A stretch of DNA of 64,000 bases from Kiritimatiellaeota bacterium B1221 (GTDB lineage Bacteria > Verrucomicrobiota > Kiritimatiellia > SS1-B-03-39 > UBA6053), in assembly GCA_029269125.1 (NCBI GenBank), contig JARHXX010000010.1, positions 1 to 64,000 on the forward strand, read 5' to 3'. The position numbers were made by a program, and so were the translations under genes. Within the stretch, counting starts at the first letter, position 1. Each line of letters starts with the position of its first letter. Under the pieces are notes generated by a model. That model made no database searches. It was not told the origin of the DNA and worked only from the letters and a program-made list of their open reading frames with translations. This document shows positions 32,501 to 39,599 of the stretch, piece by piece.

Positions 32501-33823
32501 ATGCCTCTTCTAAATTTCCAAGAGATACCTTCGGCCAAAGCAACAAAACAGTCTTTGGGTAGCCAAGATACATTTGAGCTTTTTGCTGAGGAAGTGCTCG
32601 AGCTCGTTGGATTTGAAATCATCTCATCCCCTGGACGAGGCGCTGATGGAGGCAAAGACCTTGTTGTAAGAGAAATACGTAAAGGAGTCGGTGGCCAGAG
32701 CACAATTGAGTGGCTCGTATCCTGTAAGCATTTCGCACACAGCGGAGAATCTGTTTCTCCAGAGCATGAGCAAAACATTGTTGACCGAGTGGAACAACAC
32801 AACTGCGACGGATTTTTTGGCTTCTATTCAACACTACCTAGTTCTGGGCTTCAGTCGAGGCTTGATCAATTAGTGAATATAGAAACCTTAGTATACAGTA
32901 GAGAAAAGATAGAACGGAGACTGCTGGACTCTGAAGAAGGACGACTTATCGCAAGTCGATACTTTCCGAACTCCATTCGAAAGATTAATGAACCTACCGA
33001 ATTGGCTAGATTGTTTGTAGAAAGAAGTGGAGCATGTCTGGACAAAACTCAAAAGTTAGCAGACGTTTTATGCGGAGGTAATCCAGAGAATGGTTTCAAT
33101 AATCTAATAGCGGCACTGCCTTGCTCTTCGGACCTCAATGCGGGTACTGGGGCCCAACTCTATGACTTGAGCCCCAGCAGACATGATGCCGCTTTGATAA
33201 ATGGCCCAATGTGGTGCGAAAACGGGATTAAAATCCCTGATTCCTCAGGATTTATTGATCTCGGACAACGGTTGCCTTTAAGGCCCTTTTCCATGGTCGT
33301 GCTATTTGTTCCAGAGCAAAGGGAAGACGGGGCTAGACAGGCATTGATAATGAGTGCTTCCTATGAACTTGCATTCGGAGTTTATTGGAGCTTAGGCAAA
33401 CTATTGGTGATCTCACATATAGGTAATAGAGTTGTATCCGAAACGGATGTTTCCTGGCAATCTGGTCAGCTTCAGATCTTGCTTATCAGAGGCGACGGGT
33501 TTAGACGCTTGTGGATTAGTTCTCTTGATAAATGGTCTCTTATGGCCCACCGCTTTGAAAGCATCTATTTCAGATCACTAGGCCAGAGAGAATGCATGAT
33601 GCCTCATATGTTCGGCGGTCCAAATATAGCCACATATGATAGTCAGCGAATTGAATCATGGAACGGAATGCTCTGCGGTGTTTTTATTTGGAATAAAATG
33701 CTAAGACCGAGGATAGGTAAAAGAATCATGAGTAGTATTTTCTCCTTTTGGCAAGAGAATCACATTTTACTATCCGAACAAGATCGTGAAAGCAAGGTGC
33801 TACCGCCCATGCTTCATGATTAA
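32501..33823 (+). CDS. Mrr-type restriction endonuclease domain fused to LamG-like domain
   Basis: 440 aa, AT-rich against its phage surroundings. Residues 20-130 are an Mrr-type PD-(D/E)xK nuclease: ELFAEEVLELVGFEIISSPG, GADGGKDLVV (D49, D53), EWLVSCKHF (K76, with Ser where Glu or Gln is usual), then GFFGFYSTLPSSGL. Residues about 195-420 resemble a concanavalin/LamG sandwich: DLSPSRHDAALINGP, GIKIPDSSGFIDLGQRL, FSMVVLFVPEQ, ending WNGMLCGVFIWNKML. A nuclease with a carbohydrate- or ligand-sensing module suggests an anti-phage or abortive-infection effector. First of three cargo genes. Confidence 0.75.
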   Translation: MPLLNFQEIPSAKATKQSLGSQDTFELFAEEVLELVGFEIISSPGRGADGGKDLVVREIRKGVGGQSTIEWLVSCKHFAHSGESVSPEHEQNIVDRVEQHNCDGFFGFYSTLPSSGLQSRLDQLVNIETLVYSREKIERRLLDSEEGRLIASRYFPNSIRKINEPTELARLFVERSGACLDKTQKLADVLCGGNPENGFNNLIAALPCSSDLNAGTGAQLYDLSPSRHDAALINGPMWCENGIKIPDSSGFIDLGQRLPLRPFSMVVLFVPEQREDGARQALIMSASYELAFGVYWSLGKLLVISHIGNRVVSETDVSWQSGQLQILLIRGDGFRRLWISSLDKWSLMAHRFESIYFRSLGQRECMMPHMFGGPNIATYDSQRIESWNGMLCGVFIWNKMLRPRIGKRIMSSIFSFWQENHILLSEQDRESKVLPPMLHD

Positions 33824-33851
33824 CGTTATCTTTAAAAACCAAGGTAAGATT

Positions 33852-34307
33852 ATGGAACACAACATTGAACGGTTAAAAGAGCATATTTTACCATTATCAA
33901 ATGCTGACTCATTTCCTTTGGCTAAAACCGAATGGAAGCTGGTTGGTGTTGAAATGCGTGAGGATTTTGACCACTGCCCATGCGGGCAAAAGATTAAAGA
34001 GTTATGCCACCTAGAAAACCAATTGAATGGCAATAAAACCTATGTTGGCAATGTCTGTGTGAATCGCTTTATAGGTATTGATACTGGCAACCTTTTTGCT
34101 GGTCTTAAACGCATCGCGCTGGATGACATGGCTAATGCTAATGAAGATCTGATAATACATGCTTACAATATGGGCTACATCTATAATGAAAAGGAATATA
34201 ATTTTTTAATGCAAACAAAAAATAAACGTAGGCTTTCACCAGCACAAGCTTCCTGGAAACAAAAAATAAATCGCCGTATAGTTAATCAAACAGTTGTGCG
34301 CAAGTAA
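33852..34307 (+). CDS. Zinc-finger-like cargo protein
   Basis: 151 aa from the ATG at 33852, which follows AAGGTAAG. The centre holds CPCGQKIKELCHLENQLNG followed by YVGNVCVNRFIGID, a four-Cys metal-binding pattern seen in small prophage and plasmid proteins. The C-terminus is basic. Very AT-rich. It starts 28 bases after the nuclease-LamG gene and is probably co-expressed with it, so it may be a partner or specificity factor (inference). Confidence 0.6.
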   Translation: MEHNIERLKEHILPLSNADSFPLAKTEWKLVGVEMREDFDHCPCGQKIKELCHLENQLNGNKTYVGNVCVNRFIGIDTGNLFAGLKRIALDDMANANEDLIIHAYNMGYIYNEKEYNFLMQTKNKRRLSPAQASWKQKINRRIVNQTVVRK

Positions 34308-34352
34308 TGCAACAGGTACACAACAAGGTGCTACATCGTACAGAACCTACCA

Positions 34353-34841
34353 GTGGTTGATTTGCTAGCTAAGTGCAACATTCGTCGAACAATAGAAAAA
34401 ATGATTGAGCACCTGAAATACAAACTAGAACTGGCGAAATGCTTCCGCCAGAAAGAGGTAATTCGTAAGGCCTACGCGGATGATATCCGTAAAGCGCTAA
34501 AGGATGGCAAGACGGGGACTGATATTCAATCCCTAGAGAGCGGGTCTCATTTTGAGGAGAACATTATCGACGAGGAGATCTCAATTCTTGTGACCGATTA
34601 TATTATCCGAAAGGCAAGGCGGCAATTTGTCGAGATCCCAGCGCACGAGAGTGAGGGGATGTGGGAGCAGTGCAACAAAGTCAGTTACCGCTATGTTTTG
34701 ACAAGTAAGGGCATTTCTGAACTTCGCTCGTCTCTCCGCAAAGAGCGCAAAGAACAAGTGGAACTTGTGGTAATGATTTTAACGGTTCTCACCGGAATTA
34801 TCGGATCTGCCACGGGGCTTGTAGCGGTTATCTTTAAATGA
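34353..34841 (+). CDS. C-terminally membrane-anchored cargo protein
   Basis: 162 aa if translation begins at GTG 34353; ATG 34401 (146 aa) is equally possible. The N-terminal part is helical and charged, with a possible winged-helix region (YRYVLTSKGISELRSSLRKE). It ends in one membrane segment (VVMILTVLTGIIGSATGLVA). A soluble sensor plus a terminal membrane anchor is a common effector layout in defence cassettes. A strong terminator follows at 34906. Confidence 0.5.
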   Translation: MVDLLAKCNIRRTIEKMIEHLKYKLELAKCFRQKEVIRKAYADDIRKALKDGKTGTDIQSLESGSHFEENIIDEEISILVTDYIIRKARRQFVEIPAHESEGMWEQCNKVSYRYVLTSKGISELRSSLRKERKEQVELVVMILTVLTGIIGSATGLVAVIFK

Positions 34842-34905
34842 GGCCGAATAAGTGGCTACACGAATAAACCACAGGTAGACCATACGGTTTATAATAGAAT
34901 CAATA

Positions 34906-34939
34906 CCTTCCCCCAAATTTTAGGGGGAAGGTTTTTTTT
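34906..34939 (+). terminator. Intrinsic terminator of the cargo cassette
   Basis: CCTTCCCCC (34906-34914) and GGGGGAAGG (34923-34931) form a perfect 9-bp stem with an 8-nt loop, followed by eight T residues. It isolates the three cargo genes from the protease gene downstream. Confidence 0.9.
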
Positions 34940-35180
34940 GTAGGCTTATCGCATGGGTTTGTACCCGCCCGCCTGGCCTTCTTATATCTGGGCATTTTGC
35001 CCACTTTTTGCGGGTCTTATGGGCTGATGCGGGGGATCGGACGGATCGGGCATATGTGGCTACTGGTCCATGGGGAATCGTGCCTGGTGTCAAGAGTCAC
35101 TCGTTATTGGTCATTTGTTACTGGTAGCTTGCTTCTCCCTCTGACCAGTGGCTTTTGACCAGTGACTACTGACTGTTCTC
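34940..35180. other. Non-coding stretch with TGACCAGTGAC-type repeats
   Basis: No gene is visible. Short degenerate direct repeats of the type TGACCAGTGACTACTGAC occur at about 35090-35175. Related TGACCAATGACTATTGAC repeats lie at 29048-29068, also just before a head gene. Confidence 0.45.
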
Positions 35181-35233
35181 AAACCCGCCAGAGCGAAATG
35201 AGTTTTTTTTCGATATGAGGCAAACTCGCTCTC
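35181..35233 (+). promoter_or_regulatory. Late-gene element, copy 3
   Basis: AAACCCGCCAGAGCGAAATG begins 53 nt before the ATG of the protease gene and is followed by T8. AGAGCG...GAGTTT and AAACTCGCTCT can pair around it (35190-35230). The first 20 bases are identical to the element upstream of the lysis-position operon (17736-17717, minus strand). Confidence 0.6.
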
Positions 35234-36223
35234 ATGTTGATCGAAGCTTTTACTACAATTTCACATGGGGCGCTGGCCGCCGCGCTTTCTCTTGAGCAGC
35301 GGGAGGCGTCCGCTAAATTGCCTGTCCGCCTGAAGGTGTTGGATTGGGGTACGAATGATTCTGTGAAGGGGCCGATTGTGCTGGATGAGAAGTCTGCCCT
35401 GGGGTTTGCAGCGGAACAGAAACGCTTGGGCAAAGAGCGGATCGCGATTGATTTTGAACATAACACCCTTCCGGGAACTTCTGCTTTTGAATCTTCGAGT
35501 GAACCGCGGAGGGTTGCGGGTTATGGGGCTCCGGTGGTGGTTCGGGGTGAAGGTTTATTTCTTGAGGACATTGTATGGACGCCGGCGGGGATCGCTGAGG
35601 CGTTGAATTATGAGGATATTTCTCCCGCTCCCTATCTGAATGATGATCGCCGGGTGTCGGCTCTCCATTCCACAGCTCTGGTCCGCAATGGCGCGGTGGC
35701 CGGGCTTCACTTTTTTTCTGCCGATAGCGTCGGAGTTGACGCGTCGGGTAATCCTAACCCCCCGGAGAAATCCATGAATGAAGAAGAATTGGCTGCGTTT
35801 AAGCAGCTGCAAGAAGATGTGAAAAATCTGCTTGCTCGGGTCGATGCTTTGAAGCCGGCCCCCGAAGGCAATTCCGCTGAAGAGTATAATCAGGTCGTGG
35901 CCTTGAGCGCGTCTGTGGTTGCGCTCTCCGGAACGGTCGAAGCTATGCAGCGCGATGCGCTGGTCGAATCTGCGACGCGTGACGGCAAGGTGATTCCTTT
36001 GTCTGCCGAGGAGCTGGTCGACTTCCCCCTGCCCAAATTGAAAAGCATGATCGAGAAACTGCCGGTCACGGTGCCTTTGAGCAGCGAAGGGAAAACCCGC
36101 AAGGTGGATGGCAGCTCTGAGGTTGCAAATCCCGTGCTTGATTCTGTTGCGCGTGCCACCGGCTTTTCGGTTGAGCAGCTGCAGGCTGGCGAATTTGTAA
36201 CTTCTAAATTGGAGGCTGAATAA
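35234..36223 (+). CDS. Mu I-like prohead protease/scaffold (gp32)
   Basis: 329 aa. The N-terminal 170 residues match the Mu I protease: LDWGTNDSVKGPIVLDEKSA, RIAIDFEHNTLPGTS (with the active-site His), VAGYGAPVVVRGEGLFLEDI, WTPAGIAEALNYEDISPAPY and the HSTALVRN segment. The C-terminal half is a helical scaffold with a coiled-coil part (LAAFKQLQEDVKNLLARVDA). It cuts itself and the scaffold during head maturation. The stop overlaps the next start (TAATG). Confidence 0.9.
   Translation: MLIEAFTTISHGALAAALSLEQREASAKLPVRLKVLDWGTNDSVKGPIVLDEKSALGFAAEQKRLGKERIAIDFEHNTLPGTSAFESSSEPRRVAGYGAPVVVRGEGLFLEDIVWTPAGIAEALNYEDISPAPYLNDDRRVSALHSTALVRNGAVAGLHFFSADSVGVDASGNPNPPEKSMNEEELAAFKQLQEDVKNLLARVDALKPAPEGNSAEEYNQVVALSASVVALSGTVEAMQRDALVESATRDGKVIPLSAEELVDFPLPKLKSMIEKLPVTVPLSSEGKTRKVDGSSEVANPVLDSVARATGFSVEQLQAGEFVTSKLEAE
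35774..36223 (+). CDS. Nested scaffold protein (Mu Z-like), internal start in the protease gene
   Basis: An in-frame ATG at 35774 (MNEEELAAFKQL) is preceded by CGGAGAAATCC, a good ribosome-binding site 8 nt away. It would give a 149-aa protein identical to the helical scaffold half of the protease. Mu makes its scaffold gpZ from exactly such an internal start in gene I, so independent expression here is likely. The overlap is same-frame and not a separate ORF. Confidence 0.7.
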   Translation: MNEEELAAFKQLQEDVKNLLARVDALKPAPEGNSAEEYNQVVALSASVVALSGTVEAMQRDALVESATRDGKVIPLSAEELVDFPLPKLKSMIEKLPVTVPLSSEGKTRKVDGSSEVANPVLDSVARATGFSVEQLQAGEFVTSKLEAE

Positions 36224-36663
36224 TGGCTGCCCTAACTTCTGAACGTAACTCTCCGGAATCCTCAGGGGTGCATCTGCAATTGACGGTGAAGGATGGCGAA
36301 ATCATCTACGCCGGTGCCCTGGTGGCAATCGATGCCAATGGTGAAGCGGTGAACGCTTCTGATGCGGCGTCCCTCAAGGTTGTGGGCCGCTGTGAAGAGA
36401 CTGTGGACAACTCCGCTGATGGCGAAAGCGTCAAGGTGAAGCGTGGTTGTTTCTGGTACGACAATGGTAGCAGCATCGATGCCTCGGACATTGGCAATAC
36501 TGCATTTGCTAAGGACAATCAGACTGTCATCTCTCTTTTGGACTCTTCCGAACAAATCATCGCGGGAATAATCTGCGCTGTCGACGCGTCTCTTGGTGTC
36601 TTGGTCGATACGCGGGCTGTCCACATGAACCAGGATTACTTCGAATCCCGGATGGGCGGTTAA
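36223..36663 (+). CDS. Capsid decoration/cement-like protein
   Basis: 146 aa, beta-rich: VHLQLTVKDGEIIYAGALVA, VVGRCEETVDNSADGESVKV, KRGCFWYDNGSSIDASDIGN and GVLVDTRAV. This is the usual pattern of DUF2190-like small proteins lying between the protease and major head genes in Mu-like phages, which probably decorate the capsid. The ATG overlaps the protease stop. Confidence 0.7.
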   Translation: MAALTSERNSPESSGVHLQLTVKDGEIIYAGALVAIDANGEAVNASDAASLKVVGRCEETVDNSADGESVKVKRGCFWYDNGSSIDASDIGNTAFAKDNQTVISLLDSSEQIIAGIICAVDASLGVLVDTRAVHMNQDYFESRMGG

Positions 36664-36686
36664 TTTAACCAAAGGAATAAAATATT

Positions 36687-37577
36687 ATGGAAATTAATAC
36701 AGCGAACTTAACTATCCTGCAGCGGGCGGTGGACGTGGCTTTTAAGCGTGGTCTGTCTGATGAGTACACCAAAAACAGCCTCACTGAAATGGCCGGATTG
36801 TTCCGGGAGTTCAGCGGAGCAAAGTCCATTACGGACTTCCCCTTCAACGATCTCTTCCCTGGTTTCAAGGAATGGGCGGGTGATCGGGTGATCAACAACG
36901 TGAAAACTGGAATCTTCCAGGTGATCGCGCGTTCTTTCGAAGACTCTGTGGCCATTGCCATGAAGGCGATCGAAGAGGACGATTACGGTATCTACATGGA
37001 TATGCTCTCGGACATGGCCAAAATGTGGGAAGTGCTGAAGGGTGAACTGATCATGGAGGTGTTCCTCCTGAATAAAAAATGTTTCACCGGGAAGCCGATC
37101 TTCTCCACTTCGCATAAGTATGGGAAGAATACGCTTTCCAATCTGGTGACGGTGGCGCTGGATTCCACCAGCTTCGAGGCGGCCTTGGCGAAACCGGCTA
37201 CCTGGAAGTTCGCGAATGGGAAACCTTGTCGCACGCGTTTTACTCACTTGTATGTGGGGCCGGCCCTGGAAACCGCTGCCAAGACTTTGGTGCGGGCGAT
37301 CGATGCGGATGGCGCCACCAACGTGAATGCCAACCGGGTGAAAGTGGTGGTGCTTCCGGATATCGCGGGTGATTACGCAAACTACTGGTTCCTAGTGGAT
37401 CAGAGCGGGGTGATTAAACCGATCGGCTTGATCTGTCCCAAGACTCCGAAACCCAAGCTCCCGACGGATTACTATCACGTCGAGAAAGAGGGGGCCGCGG
37501 TGGCACTGGCCGACGGTCGCGCGGAAGCGTTTCCGACTTTTCCCCATCTGGCTTACGGAGGTTTTAAAAGCCTTTAA
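36687..37577 (+). CDS. Mu T-like major head protein (gp34)
   Basis: 296 aa, the standard size. Diagnostic stretches are LTILQRAVDVAFKRGLSD, ITDFPFNDLFPGFKEWAGDR (with the usual W/R), IARSFEDSVAIAMKAIEEDD, then the middle GKPIFSTSHKYG and C-terminal HLYVGPALETAAKTLV with NYWFLVDQSGVIKPIG. It builds the icosahedral shell by the HK97 fold. AAGGAATAAA precedes the ATG. A strong terminator follows directly. Confidence 0.93.
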   Translation: MEINTANLTILQRAVDVAFKRGLSDEYTKNSLTEMAGLFREFSGAKSITDFPFNDLFPGFKEWAGDRVINNVKTGIFQVIARSFEDSVAIAMKAIEEDDYGIYMDMLSDMAKMWEVLKGELIMEVFLLNKKCFTGKPIFSTSHKYGKNTLSNLVTVALDSTSFEAALAKPATWKFANGKPCRTRFTHLYVGPALETAAKTLVRAIDADGATNVNANRVKVVVLPDIAGDYANYWFLVDQSGVIKPIGLICPKTPKPKLPTDYYHVEKEGAAVALADGRAEAFPTFPHLAYGGFKSL

Positions 37578-37600
37578 GCTTGTTACGCCATAACCCCTGA

Positions 37601-37660
37601 AGCGGGGACGGAGGTTGTTTGTTTGACCTTCGTTTGTTTCCCCCTCCGTCCCCGCTTTTT
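37601..37660 (+). terminator. Strong terminator after the major head gene
   Basis: AGCGGGGACGGAGG (37601-37614) and CCTCCGTCCCCGCT (37643-37656) form a perfect 14-bp stem with a 28-nt loop and T5 tail. It lies between the major head gene and the gp36-like gene and should lower expression of the downstream tail genes relative to the capsid protein. Confidence 0.85.
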
Positions 37661-37681
37661 CACCAATTTTATCTGATCCAC

Positions 37682-38110
37682 ATGTCTGCCTACACCTCCC
37701 AAGTTGAAATCGAAGCGTCCATCCCTCCGCAGTTCCTGCGTCAGGCTTTGGATGATGATGGTGATGGCTCTGCGGATCCCGGCCTTCTGGATCAGATCAT
37801 TTCTAATGCGTCATCTGAGGTGGACGCTTATTTGGGTCAGCGTTACAGCACACCCTTTACCTCTCCCTTTCCCGCTGTGGTGGCCACTGCCGCCCGAATC
37901 ATCGTCCTTGAGTCGCTCTATCTCCGCCGGGCAATGTCCGGCGATGCCAATCCCTGGGAGGCCCGCGCGAAGCAGATTCGTGACCGTCTTTCTCGCATTG
38001 GTAAAGGCCTGGAACCTTTAACTCCGGATCATGAGCGGGAAAAACCTTCTGTCTCGTTTGTTTCGGAGGATGCGCGGTCTCATTCTGCATCGGGGAGGAT
38101 GTCGCTGTGA
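37682..38110 (+). CDS. Mu gp36-like head-tail connector (DUF1320)
   Basis: 142 aa from the ATG at 37682 (MSAYTSQVEIEASIPPQFLR); a longer frame would run through the terminator stem. DUF1320 signs are the opening with an acidic DDDGDGSADPGLLDQIISNA, SSEVDAYLGQRYSTPF and the helical AARIIVLESLYLRRA. It sits at the neck below the portal. The next gene starts GTG overlapping its stop. Confidence 0.88.
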   Translation: MSAYTSQVEIEASIPPQFLRQALDDDGDGSADPGLLDQIISNASSEVDAYLGQRYSTPFTSPFPAVVATAARIIVLESLYLRRAMSGDANPWEARAKQIRDRLSRIGKGLEPLTPDHEREKPSVSFVSEDARSHSASGRMSL

Positions 38111-38580
38111 GTGCGGTAGTGTCGAATCCTTCTGGGTTTTTGAAGGTGCTTTATGATGATTTGAAAGCGCTGGTTGAGCCGATGCCCGGCAGGGTCTTTA
38201 TGGCCCGCGATCCGTATCATGCGCTGGAATTGCTGGTGGCCTCTCCTGCTGCGTTTTTCTGTGTGGTCCTGGATAAGGGGGACGCTCCGGACCAGCACGG
38301 ACCTGTGGTGTGGCTGAATCAGCAGGTGGGAATCTTTGTGGCTCAGAACCGTGGCCTTGAAGTGGACGAATCCAAAACCCTGTTATCTCTGACGGAGCGC
38401 TGCGAGTTGGTTCGGGATCGGGTGTTGTCTAAAGTCTATCCGGCGGCCACCAGTGAACAGCATCCCAAATACCAGGGGAAGAACCTGGTTACGCTGCCGG
38501 ATGGCATGCCTTTGTCTGCGTATGAATTGAATTTTTCTCTCCGGCTCGCCGGATCCAACATTACCTATAGGAGTGAATAG
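38107..38580 (+). CDS. Mu gp37-like tail-terminator protein
   Basis: 157 aa with a GTG start overlapping the gp36-like stop. Pattern: a helix (GFLKVLYDDLKALVEPMPGR), then beta strands (AAFFCVVLDKGDAP, QQVGIFVAQNRGLEVDESKT), and a C-terminal strand YELNFSLRLAG. This corresponds to the gp37/DUF1834-like gene that always follows gp36 in Mu-like phages and caps the tail. The assignment is mostly from position and fold pattern. Confidence 0.65.
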   Translation: MSAVVSNPSGFLKVLYDDLKALVEPMPGRVFMARDPYHALELLVASPAAFFCVVLDKGDAPDQHGPVVWLNQQVGIFVAQNRGLEVDESKTLLSLTERCELVRDRVLSKVYPAATSEQHPKYQGKNLVTLPDGMPLSAYELNFSLRLAGSNITYRSE

Positions 38581-38582
38581 AT

Positions 38583-38942
38583 ATGAGTGCATCGTTACTT
38601 GGAACTGTGTCTGGCTTAACCGCTGCCCGCTGGGGCACCTCGGGTGCCGGCACGTCGAGCCTGGGAATCATCATGGGGTGTCGTCGCCGCAAAGGGAATA
38701 ATAAATCTTACGTGAAGAATCCGGATGCGGAAACGATCGCGGAATTGCAGTATGATGATTTTGATGAAGTCTCACTGGAAATCCTGGCATTGGATGCGTC
38801 GGCTCTCCCGGATAACGGGGATTCGGTAACCGCGGCCGGGGTGACCGGTCTGGTTCAGGACTCGGAAGAAAACTTCAAAATTGAGTCTTTCGTGATTTTC
38901 ACCGTGAACTTCAAGAAGTTCGCAGCCATGACACTGGCATAA
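38583..38942 (+). CDS. Probable tail tube subunit
   Basis: 119 aa, beta-rich, with GLIVQDSEENFKIESFVIFT-type strands. It stands where siphophage tail tube (major tail) proteins are found: directly before the frameshifted chaperone and the tape measure. It is short for a tube protein and the family was not recognised, so the call is from position. Confidence 0.5.
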   Translation: MSASLLGTVSGLTAARWGTSGAGTSSLGIIMGCRRRKGNNKSYVKNPDAETIAELQYDDFDEVSLEILALDASALPDNGDSVTAAGVTGLVQDSEENFKIESFVIFTVNFKKFAAMTLA

Positions 38943-38946
38943 TCCT

Positions 38947-39381
38947 ATGAGTGAAACTCCTGATGTCGTGATTGATGCGCTGCTGGTGGCTCCCATTCGT
39001 TTGGGTGGGCTGTGCATCCGTCCTTACACTCTGCAGGCCCAGCTGGTGCTGGAGCGGATTGAGCATCCCATTCTTACGGTACGGAATCCATCCCTGACCT
39101 TTCTGCAGAGCGCGGAGCTGATCTTTGCCATGTCCGGTGATCCGGATGCGGTGGGTGAAGCGGCCTGGTCGGGTCGCCAGGATTGGGAAATGCGGGTGAT
39201 GGAATTTTCCGAACGGATCCGGCCTGCTGATCTCACCGAGTTGGTGTTGGCATGCGATCGTCAAATGAAAGCCGGCTTTGCTCCGCTTCCTAAATCGTCG
39301 GAAAAAAAAAGCCCCAAGATGAAGTCGATGCCCTCCTCTCCAAAATCCGGAGCCCAAATCTCTCAGGAAATGGTTGGGTAA
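38947..39381 (+). CDS. Tail assembly chaperone, short form (lambda G-like)
   Basis: 144 aa. It carries a beta-strand opening (VIDALLVAPIRLGGLCIRPY), a helical core (LQAQLVLERIEHPILTVRNP) and a low-complexity basic end beginning at the A9 run (39302-39310). A -1 slip on A AAA AAA there places ribosomes into the downstream frame and makes the long form. Size, position before the tape measure and this arrangement match the G/GT chaperones that coat the tape measure during tail assembly. Confidence 0.8.
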   Translation: MSETPDVVIDALLVAPIRLGGLCIRPYTLQAQLVLERIEHPILTVRNPSLTFLQSAELIFAMSGDPDAVGEAAWSGRQDWEMRVMEFSERIRPADLTELVLACDRQMKAGFAPLPKSSEKKSPKMKSMPSSPKSGAQISQEMVG

Positions 39382-39599
39382 TTTCGGTGTTGGATTGCGT
39401 CTGCCATCATTACGGATGGGACGCAAAGCACGCGCTGCAGGAGGTGCCTCTGGCCTCTATGTTTATGATGATGCGTCAACGGAAATTTGCGAATGGTGAT
39501 GAGGAGGCGGGCAACCTGGCGAAACGGGAATTTATCACGAAGCATAAAACTGAACTTGAAGCCTTTTTGAAGCAGGAGGGAAATAGCCATGGCCGGTGA
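38947..39599 (+). CDS. Tail assembly chaperone, -1 frameshift long form (lambda GT-like)
   Basis: About 217 aa produced if the ribosome slips back one base in the A9 run at 39302-39310. The -1 frame is open without a stop from the slip to 39597-39599, continuing KKPQDEVDALLSKIRSPNLS and GNGWVISVLDCVCHHYGWDA. The 70-aa ORF that starts at 39387 is the end of this extension, not a separate gene. The stop overlaps the tape-measure ATG (39589). Confidence 0.8.

Noticed and set aside
39387-39599. Independent 70-aa gene
   Set aside because: It is the open end of the -1 frameshift extension of the tail chaperone; GTG 39387 has no ribosome-binding site.
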